Shown here in pieces: positions 1 to 4,676 of a stretch of DNA of 7,595 nt. This stretch comes from Candidatus Krumholzibacteriia bacterium (GTDB taxonomy: Bacteria; Krumholzibacteriota; Krumholzibacteriia; Krumholzibacteriales; Krumholzibacteriaceae). Under the pieces are notes generated by a model. That model made no database searches, was not told the origin of the DNA, and saw only the letters and a program-made list of their open reading frames with translations. The stretch lies in assembly GCA_028706585.1 (NCBI GenBank), contig JAQTVX010000096.1:1-7595 (forward strand), in the 5' to 3' direction. A program made the position numbers and the translations under genes. Position 1 is the stretch's first letter, and every line of letters starts with the position of its first letter.

Positions 1-2070
1 TGGCGTCTGCTCGTGCTGGTCGCGGTCGTCTCGTTCGCAGCGAACCTGCTGTATCTTGCCCAGAGCCGTAACGACCCGACCTTCGATCGCCCGGTTCTCG
101 ACGCCCAGACCTACGACCAGGAGGCTCGCGCCATCGCGGCCGGTCAACCAGCCGCGCACGAGCCCTTTTGGCAACCGCCGCTCTACTCGTACTGGCTGAG
201 CCTGATCTATGCGGCGACAGACGGCAGCATCCCGGCCGCGAAGCTCCTCGAGGCGCTCGCGGGCGTCGTGACGTGCGTGCTGACGACGCTCGTGGCACGC
301 AGGCTGCTCGATGAAGCAGTCGCAATCATCGCAGGTTTGATCGCGGCGCTCTCCGGACCGCTCGTGTTCTACAACGTGCAACTGCTGCCGGCAGGTCTTG
401 CCACGCTGCTTGATCTTGTGGCCTTCTTTCTCCTGCTGCGTGCCGTGCAGAAACCGACGCTCGCAGGTTGGTTCTGGTGCGGCCTCGCGACGGGGCTGGC
501 CGCGCTGGCAGTGGGGAATGCGCTGGTCCTGGCCGTTCTCGCCGCGATCTGGCTGCTCTGCGGAGCGGTCCGGCCGCGGCGCTGGGCGGCACTTGGCGTG
601 CTTCTGCTGGGAATAGTGGTGGGAATCGCGCCCGCGACGATCCGGAACTACGTGGTTGCCCGCGAGTTCGTCCCGATCTCGACCAACGCTGGTGTCAACC
701 TGTACGTCGGCAACAACCCTGATGCATGGCGGACCATGGCCATCCGGCCTGGGTTCGAGTGGGCGGATCTCACGCGCATGCCGACGCGGAACGGCGCGAG
801 CTCCCCTTCAGCGGCCAACGTCTGGTTCGTGAAGCAGGTAGTCCGGTATGCCGCGGCGGATCCGGCCGGCTTCCTTCGCGGCTTGCTCGTCAAGACGCGC
901 CTCTTCGTGAACGCTCGGGAAATCCCGCGCAACACAGATATCTATGTTCACGCCTCCTACGCGCCCTGGCTTCGCGCGCTGACCTGGCGTGTCGGCTCCT
1001 TCGCCTTCCCATTCGGCGTCGTGGCCCCGCTGGCGCTGCTGGGTCTGCTCATGGGTTGCCGTCGGGGCACTTCCGGACGATGGCTCGCGGCCGGTTTCCT
1101 CGTTCTCTACGGCGCCTCGATCATCCTGTTCTTTGTCGCCTCACGCTATCGCGTGGTGCTGACGCCGTTTTTTGCCATCTTCGCGGCGGCGGGGTTGGCA
1201 TGGTTGTGGGAACGGCGGAATTCATCGGCCGCGCTGTGGGCGGGACTGGCTGTTGTAGCGGTAGCGGGTATCGCGGCGAATCTGCCCGTGCGCACGCCGA
1301 CCGATGCCGTGAACTTCGCCGCGGAGCTTCGCCTATTCCTGGGAGCCCGCGCCGCGATGAGAGGAGAGGTTGCGGAGGCGGAAGCCGAGTATGCGGAGGC
1401 CCTGCGCATCGAACCGGCCTACGCCGATGTCTGGCTCGGCCTCGGCAATCTGCGGCGCCAGCAGGGTGATCTGGACCGGGCGATCTATGCATACTCGCAG
1501 GCGGCGAGCTTCGCCCCGCAATACGCGGAGGCTCACAACAACCTGGCGAGTGTGCTCCTCGATCGGGGCCTGGTCCGCGAAGCGATTGACGAGTCCCGCG
1601 CGGCTATCCGACTCCGCCCGGCGTCCCCGAGCCCGTACCACAATCTGGGCATGGCCTTGCTTCGGACCGGGGAGGGCTCAGCCGCGGCCGAGGCGTTCAG
1701 GCAGTGCATCCGGCTGGATTCGACGAAGGTGGAGGCGCGCGGACAGCTAGCGTGGGTGCTGGCGACGCATCCGGACGACACGGTGCGCTCGGGAGAGGAA
1801 GCGGTCCGATCGGCCGAGGGTGCGTGTCGCTCGATGCCGGACCCGAGCCCCATGATGCTGGATGTCCTGGGCGCGGCGTATGCCGAAGCAGGGCGATTCG
1901 ACGAGGCGATCGGCGCGGCGAATCTGGCGGTCTCGAAGGCTATGGAAAACGGACAGGCGGATCTGGCGACGAGGGCGCGCGAGCACATCCGCGCGTACCA
2001 GGCCCGCAAGCCGTGCCGGGACACCTCGCTGACCGCGGCACGCCGTGCAGCAAGACATTCCCCCGAATAA
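1..2070 (+). CDS. GT39/ArnT-like membrane glycosyltransferase with C-terminal TPR domain (5' partial)
   Basis: Probable polyprenyl-phosphate-sugar-dependent glycosyltransferase of the inner membrane, GT-C fold; donor and acceptor are unknown. The frame is open to base 1 (W-R-L-L precedes the GTG at 13), so the true start is upstream. Numbering from that GTG, the first outer loop has VLDAQTYDQEA (about 28-38), then FWQPPLYSYW, the acidic and QPPLY pattern typical of GT39/PMT/ArnT first loops; D30 or D35 is the likely catalytic acid. Roughly ten hydrophobic segments follow up to about residue 420. An outer loop begins after RNY and STNAGVNLYVGNNP (about 222-236) and holds PGFEW and AREIPRN, which I associate with this family. 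Residues about 443-660 are 4-5 TPRs, e.g. ADVWLGLGNLRRQQGDLDRA, ending in an LAWVLATHPDD-type repeat common in Planctomycetes-like proteins. TPRs suggest partner binding or assembly, perhaps in protein or envelope glycosylation. The stop is TAA; no clear terminator follows. The family call is fairly sure; the substrate is not. Confidence 0.85.
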   Translation, partial: WRLLVLVAVVSFAANLLYLAQSRNDPTFDRPVLDAQTYDQEARAIAAGQPAAHEPFWQPPLYSYWLSLIYAATDGSIPAAKLLEALAGVVTCVLTTLVARRLLDEAVAIIAGLIAALSGPLVFYNVQLLPAGLATLLDLVAFFLLLRAVQKPTLAGWFWCGLATGLAALAVGNALVLAVLAAIWLLCGAVRPRRWAALGVLLLGIVVGIAPATIRNYVVAREFVPISTNAGVNLYVGNNPDAWRTMAIRPGFEWADLTRMPTRNGASSPSAANVWFVKQVVRYAAADPAGFLRGLLVKTRLFVNAREIPRNTDIYVHASYAPWLRALTWRVGSFAFPFGVVAPLALLGLLMGCRRGTSGRWLAAGFLVLYGASIILFFVASRYRVVLTPFFAIFAAAGLAWLWERRNSSAALWAGLAVVAVAGIAANLPVRTPTDAVNFAAELRLFLGARAAMRGEVAEAEAEYAEALRIEPAYADVWLGLGNLRRQQGDLDRAIYAYSQAASFAPQYAEAHNNLASVLLDRGLVREAIDESRAAIRLRPASPSPYHNLGMALLRTGEGSAAAEAFRQCIRLDSTKVEARGQLAWVLATHPDDTVRSGEEAVRSAEGACRSMPDPSPMMLDVLGAAYAEAGRFDEAIGAANLAVSKAMENGQADLATRAREHIRAYQARKPCRDTSLTAARRAARHSPE

Positions 2071-2252
2071 TCGAATAGGCACTCTTGAGCGAAGGGCCGC
2101 GCCGCATACGCCGTGGTATCTGAGATCACGTACTTTTTCCATGATCACTCTCCCGCGATTCGCATCGGGATGGAGGCATAAGGCTCACCGGTGGGAATTC
2201 TCTGAACGTCGAGGGTATGCCCGAGGACTCATCCCTGCTGGGATGGATAGTA

Positions 2253-2281
2253 TTGATAGGGGGAGGGGGATTTGATATTAG
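2253..2281 (+). promoter_or_regulatory. weak sigma70-like promoter candidate
   Basis: TTGATA (2253-2258) and TATTAG (2276-2281) are separated by 17 bases; they match the sigma70 consensus at 5/6 and 4/6. The spacer contains GGGGGAGGGGG. Transcription would begin near 2288, giving a leader of about 205 bases before the GTG at 2493. The -10 is poor and the region is A+T-richer than its surroundings, so chance is a real possibility. Confidence 0.28.
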
Positions 2282-2287
2282 CGGGGA

Positions 2288-2305
2288 ATAAGCGGTAGAT
2301 AAGCG
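2288..2305. repeat. ATAAGCG direct repeat, one helical turn apart
   Basis: ATAAGCG occurs at 2288-2294 and again at 2299-2305. The start-to-start distance is 11 bases, about one DNA turn. It lies at the predicted transcription start of the weak promoter just upstream, where a repressor could bind as a head-to-tail dimer. The unit is short and regulatory function is inference only. Confidence 0.3.
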
Positions 2306-2492
2306 CAATCCATCCATCCACATATTGATGGTCAAACGGGTGGTTGAGAGAGAACATCTCGAAACCAAATCACGGGGGCGAACGGCAATGATGAAAGGAG
2401 GCCGTATTGTAATATGAAAAGCAAGGATTAGCTGTGTGTTGTGCAAGTTGGCTTCACGGGAAGATGAGATAAGCAGAAGGAGTTGATTAGTA

Positions 2493-2826
2493 GTGAAACT
2501 CAATAAGTGTGTTCTGCTTCTTGCTTTGTCGGCTATTGCAATGATCTTTACCTTCTCCGACAGTATGGCTTCTTATGATACCTATGATCTTACGATTGAG
2601 AGTCCAACGGCGGAGTTCTTTGGCAGACGGGCGACGCCGTTTATATCAGCAGGATTGTCCGAATTGTCACGACCTGGATGGGATTGAGAGTGTGAGTATC
2701 AGGCTCAAAATGTGGTATGATCCGTCAGTCATTCCTATTGATCCATCCCGCGTACCGGGCGTTGATAACACAACAGCGTCCGTGGAACCGTCGAGTTGGG
2801 GCATGATCAAGGGACTGTTCCGGTAA
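2493..2826 (+). pseudogene. frameshifted small exported protein with SPNGG-type Ig-like start
   Basis: The GTG at 2493 has a good ribosome site (GAAGGAG, 2476-2482) and encodes a signal-peptide-like start: MKLNK, then a hydrophobic stretch through about residue 20, then DSMAS. This frame reads to DLTIESP (cca at 2604-2606) and then loses sense, stopping at 2685-2687. One frame back, from 2606, reads NGGVLWQTGDAVYIS. Joined to ESP this gives the SPNGGxxWxxGxxxxI pattern of Kre9/KNH-like Ig-like domains of secreted bacterial proteins, except that the usual Trp after IS is Arg (agg, 2651). One further frame back, from about 2660-2670, reads DLDGIESVSIRLK and runs to EPSSWGMIKGLFR and TAA at 2824-2826. 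Two single-base losses, one at CCAACGG (2604-2610) and one near 2657-2670, restore a single protein of about 110 residues. It is either a decayed gene or carries sequencing errors. The domain is short compared with usual relatives. Its role is unknown; it was probably secreted. Confidence 0.6.
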
Positions 2827-2846
2827 TATGTGACGGATGTTCTCAT

Positions 2847-2885
2847 GGGCCGCCTTCCTATGAGGAGGCGGCCCTTTTCTTTTCC
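2847..2885 (+). terminator. strong intrinsic terminator
   Basis: GGGCCGCCTTC (2847-2857) pairs with GAGGCGGCCC and its flanking G (2864-2874), an 11-bp stem with one G-U pair and a six-base loop. TTTTCTTTTCC follows directly. It starts 20 bases after the TAA of the frameshifted exported-protein gene. It marks the end of that transcription unit and separates it from the hydrolase promoter. A complete terminator shows the unit was once a discrete gene despite its broken frame. Confidence 0.9.
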
Positions 2886-2947
2886 GCTTCCCGCGCGATG
2901 CTGCACATCCACACGGCAATAGAACGTTCCGGGGGAGCCATTTTCTA

Positions 2948-2976
2948 TTTAGGATAACGCTGGGTATGTATATAAT
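2948..2976 (+). promoter_or_regulatory. sigma70-like promoter of the hydrolase gene
   Basis: TATAAT at 2971-2976 is a perfect -10 hexamer. The -35 is weak: TTTAGG at 2948-2953 with a 17-base spacer matches 3/6. A TG lies at 2967-2968, one base further away than the ideal extended -10 position. Transcription would start near 2983, about 50 bases before the GTG at 3033. An 8-bp palindrome GAACGTTC (2922-2929) lies upstream and a similar AGACGTTCT (2980-2988) lies at the start site; both could be operators, but this is weak. Confidence 0.6.
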
Positions 2977-3022
2977 GGCAGACGTTCTCTAGTGCGGCCG
3001 GTGAAAACACCTTGCCTGAGAT

Positions 3023-3030
3023 CGGAGGAA
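3023..3030 (+). promoter_or_regulatory. ribosome-binding site that decides the hydrolase start
   Basis: CGGAGGAA ends two bases before the GTG at 3033. It supports that start over the in-frame TTG at 3012, which has no ribosome site. The spacing is short, with four bases between GGAGG and GTG. Starting at 3033 also puts Lys at position 2 directly before the hydrophobic core of the signal peptide, as expected. Confidence 0.65.
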
Positions 3031-3032
3031 TA

Positions 3033-4475
3033 GTGAAAACAATCGCGCTTCTCTTGATCCCTTTGCTCGTTCTGGGAGGCTTGAGCCTTGATTCGTGGGC
3101 TTCCACGCAGGACACTCACGGTTTTGATCCAATAGGCTTGTGGGTCGGCTCTCTTTCTTTCGGCGGCACGGACCTGAGAATCGTCGTAAGAATCGTCAAG
3201 ACGCAAGACGGCATTTTGAATGCGACAATGGACAGCCCCGACCAGGGCGCCAAGGATATTCCCGTGGACTCGGTAACGATCGACGGCAACAAGCTCATCC
3301 TTGAATTGAGATCGATCCACGGAAGTTATGCCGGGACCTTCAACCCCGGCACCCGGGAGATCGAAGGGACCTGGACGCAGGGTATATCGCTTCCCCTGAA
3401 ACTGAAGCGTGCGGACAAGGTCCCCGAGATCGTGCGGCCCCAGGAGCCCAAAAGGCCTTTCCCCTATCTCGAAGAAGAAGTGTCCTATGAGAACGAGAAT
3501 GCCGGAATCGAGCTGGCCGGCACTCTGACCGAGCCCAAGAGCGGCGGTCCATTCCCCGCCGCCCTGCTCATCACCGGCTCCGGAGCCCAGGACCGAGACG
3601 AGATGATCCTTGGCCACAAACCGTTCATGGTCATCGCCGATTACTTGACGCGCCGAGGGCTGGCGGTCCTGCGCGTCGACGACCGGGGCGTGGGCGGGAC
3701 AACGGGCCTTGCGAGCGCGGCGACTTCGGAGGACCTCGCCGGAGACGTCCTGACCGGTATTCTCTACCTCAAGAGCCGGTCGGATATAGATGGCCGCCGG
3801 ATCGGGCTCATCGGACACAGCGAGGGCGGCATCATCGCACCCATGGTTGCGGCCCGATCGTCCGACGTCGCTTTCATCGTTCTCCTGGCCGGAACCGGGG
3901 TCACCGGCGAGGAAATCCTTTACGAACAGGGCGAGCTCATCACCAGAGCCGAGGGCGCGACCGAGGATGTAATCGCAAAGAACCGCGAGTTTCAGAAGAA
4001 GTCCTTCGCCGTGCTCAAGGAGAACGCCGACCCGAAGGTCATCGAAGAGAGGCTCAAGCCCCTCCTGGCCGAAGCGTATCAGGAGCTGCCCGAGGAGCTG
4101 AGGAAGGCCTACGGCGGCGAAGAGGCATGGGCCAAGGGTCAGATGGAGTTCCTGACCTCTCCATGGTTCAAGTTCTTTTTGACCTACGATCCCAAGCCGG
4201 TTCTGAACAAGGTCGCCTGCCCCGTTCTGGCCCTGGGCGGGAGCAAGGACCTCCAGGTGCCAGCCGGGAGGAACCTCAAAGCCATCGGAGAGGCTCTCCA
4301 GGCCGGCGGGAACACGAACTTCAAAACCATCGAACTGAGCGGTCTCAATCATCTTTTCCAAGCCAGCCAGACCGGAGCCGTGAGCGAATACAGCAGGAAC
4401 GAAGAAACGTTTTCGCCGCTGGCCCTCGAAACAATTGGAGAATGGATCCTGTCGGTGGTGGGTCAGAAAAAATAG
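3033..4475 (+). CDS. exported alpha/beta hydrolase (serine esterase/peptidase-like)
   Basis: A 480-residue predicted secreted serine hydrolase, acting in the periplasm or outside the cell. Residues 1-24 form a signal peptide (MKT, hydrophobic core, DSWAS). Residues about 30-125 are a beta-rich N-terminal domain (IGLWVGSLSF ... IEGTWTQG) resembling the lipocalin-like modules placed before many exported hydrolases. The catalytic domain starts near 140. LLITGSGAQDRDE lies in the oxyanion region, LRVDDRGVGGTTG follows, and the nucleophile elbow GHSEGG gives Ser263. Asp406 is in GGSKDLQVP and His440 in GLNHLF, completing the triad. A helical cap of charged segments lies around 300-370. It belongs with the COG1073/hydrolase_4/dienelactone-hydrolase-like group, which includes esterases and S9/S33-like peptidases; the substrate cannot be read from sequence. 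It has its own promoter and is not in an operon. The stop is TAG at 4473-4475, followed by a hairpin. G+C is lower in the first 300 bases than in the catalytic core. Confidence 0.88.
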   Translation: MKTIALLLIPLLVLGGLSLDSWASTQDTHGFDPIGLWVGSLSFGGTDLRIVVRIVKTQDGILNATMDSPDQGAKDIPVDSVTIDGNKLILELRSIHGSYAGTFNPGTREIEGTWTQGISLPLKLKRADKVPEIVRPQEPKRPFPYLEEEVSYENENAGIELAGTLTEPKSGGPFPAALLITGSGAQDRDEMILGHKPFMVIADYLTRRGLAVLRVDDRGVGGTTGLASAATSEDLAGDVLTGILYLKSRSDIDGRRIGLIGHSEGGIIAPMVAARSSDVAFIVLLAGTGVTGEEILYEQGELITRAEGATEDVIAKNREFQKKSFAVLKENADPKVIEERLKPLLAEAYQELPEELRKAYGGEEAWAKGQMEFLTSPWFKFFLTYDPKPVLNKVACPVLALGGSKDLQVPAGRNLKAIGEALQAGGNTNFKTIELSGLNHLFQASQTGAVSEYSRNEETFSPLALETIGEWILSVVGQKK

Positions 4476-4476
4476 A

Positions 4477-4494
4477 GAAGTCGAGGCCGACTTC
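4477..4494. terminator. hairpin directly after the hydrolase stop, possible terminator
   Basis: GAAGTCG (4477-4483) and CGACTTC (4488-4494) form a perfect 7-bp stem with loop AGGC, beginning one base after the TAG. No T-tract follows on the + strand. On the - strand the hairpin is followed by TCTATTTTTTC, so the classic U-tract is on the side with no gene. It may be a U-poor terminator or a 3'-end protecting hairpin for the hydrolase mRNA. Confidence 0.4.
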
Positions 4495-4518
4495 ATGCGT
4501 TCGACCGTCCGGGATACC

Positions 4519-4532
4519 TCAACGCGCGTTGA
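4519..4532. promoter_or_regulatory. 14-bp perfect palindrome overlapping the -35, likely operator
   Basis: TCAACGCGCGTTGA is a perfect inverted repeat with no spacer. Its last four bases are the first four of the TTGACA -35 hexamer at 4529-4534. A dimeric regulator bound here would block RNA polymerase or contact it at the -35. The product could be the downstream regulator itself or an unlinked repressor. The sequence symmetry is certain; the function is inferred. Confidence 0.5.
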
Positions 4533-4558
4533 CAGCTCCAGGGTGTTTGCCTTACAAT
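4529..4558 (+). promoter_or_regulatory. near-consensus sigma70 promoter of the kinase-regulator operon
   Basis: TTGACA (4529-4534, 6/6) and TACAAT (4553-4558, 5/6) are separated by 18 bases. This is the best promoter in the window. Transcription would start near 4565, about 112 bases before the kinase ATG. No convincing sigma54 -24/-12 pair is present here, so the operon does not appear to depend on the sigma factor its regulator would be expected to use. Confidence 0.7.
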
Positions 4559-4579
4559 AACATGATGCAACATGCGCGC

Positions 4580-4649
4580 TCAGGGAGCACCCCGGAGGGC
4601 GCCGGGGCCGACCAGCGAGGTTCCCTGATCCCGAACTACCCGGTTCGGG
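4580..4649 (+). promoter_or_regulatory. structured 5' leader of the kinase mRNA
   Basis: Three paired elements can be drawn by hand. P1 is 4580-4588 with 4620-4628, nine pairs including one G-U, with CAGGGA/TCCCTG as its core. P2, CCCCGG (4590-4595) with CCGGGG (4602-4607), is nested inside P1. P3, CCCGAAC (4630-4636) with GTTCGGG (4643-4649), follows after one base. No T-tract follows P3, so this is not a simple attenuator. P3 ends 27 bases before the ATG, which itself lacks a clear Shine-Dalgarno sequence. It does not match a riboswitch class I know; GC-rich DNA can fold by chance. Confidence 0.4.
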
Positions 4650-4676
4650 TCTCCAACTGGCTCACGGATTCCTGGA

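Larger units (their letters stand above)
2071..2492. other. intergenic region of lower G+C, no convincing gene
   Basis: This 422-base stretch has about 45-50% G+C in sampled lines, against about 70% in the gene before it. Open frames on either strand here translate to low-complexity, non-protein-like sequence, and none has a good ribosome site with a long reading frame. It holds a weak promoter candidate (2253-2281), a 7-bp direct repeat (2288-2305), a perfect hairpin CATCCC-TGCT-GGGATG (2230-2245, no T-tract), and two G5 runs inside the promoter spacer. A strong AAAGGAGG at 2394-2401 is followed only by a five-codon frame from ATG 2414, so it may be a remnant or a leader peptide. I recognise no riboswitch. 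Confidence 0.6.

Noticed and set aside
726..1469. Overlapping + frame of 247 codons inside the glycosyltransferase
   Set aside because: It is Arg/Gly/Ala-rich and low in information, typical of an out-of-frame reading of GC-rich coding DNA.
2124..2146. GATCA/TGATC inverted repeat with an internal T5 after the glycosyltransferase
   Set aside because: The stem is only 5 bp with a 13-base loop and the T-run is inside the loop, so it is not a plausible terminator.
2126..2503. - strand frame of 125 codons across the intergenic region
   Set aside because: It shows no motif, an unlikely Ser/Pro/Ile-rich composition and no convincing ribosome site. It also covers the promoter and signal-peptide start of the + strand gene.
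2604..2670. Programmed ribosomal frameshifting to join the three frames
   Set aside because: There is no slippery X-XXY-YYZ heptamer or obvious stimulatory pseudoknot, and two separate shifts would be needed; decay or sequencing error is simpler.
2922..2929. GAACGTTC as a LexA-type SOS box
   Set aside because: Gram-positive-type boxes need four bases between GAAC and GTTC; here the half-sites abut, and an 8-bp palindrome is easily found by chance.
2949..4496. Long - strand open frame (515 codons) opposite the hydrolase
   Set aside because: The + strand frame has a signal peptide, a complete catalytic triad, a ribosome site and a promoter. The antisense product has no recognisable motif, and GC-rich codon bias commonly opens such frames.
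4512..4525. GG-N10-GC spacing that could suggest a sigma54 promoter
   Set aside because: Apart from the GG and GC, the bases do not match the -24/-12 consensus (the -12 element reads AACGC), and a near-perfect sigma70 promoter lies next to it.
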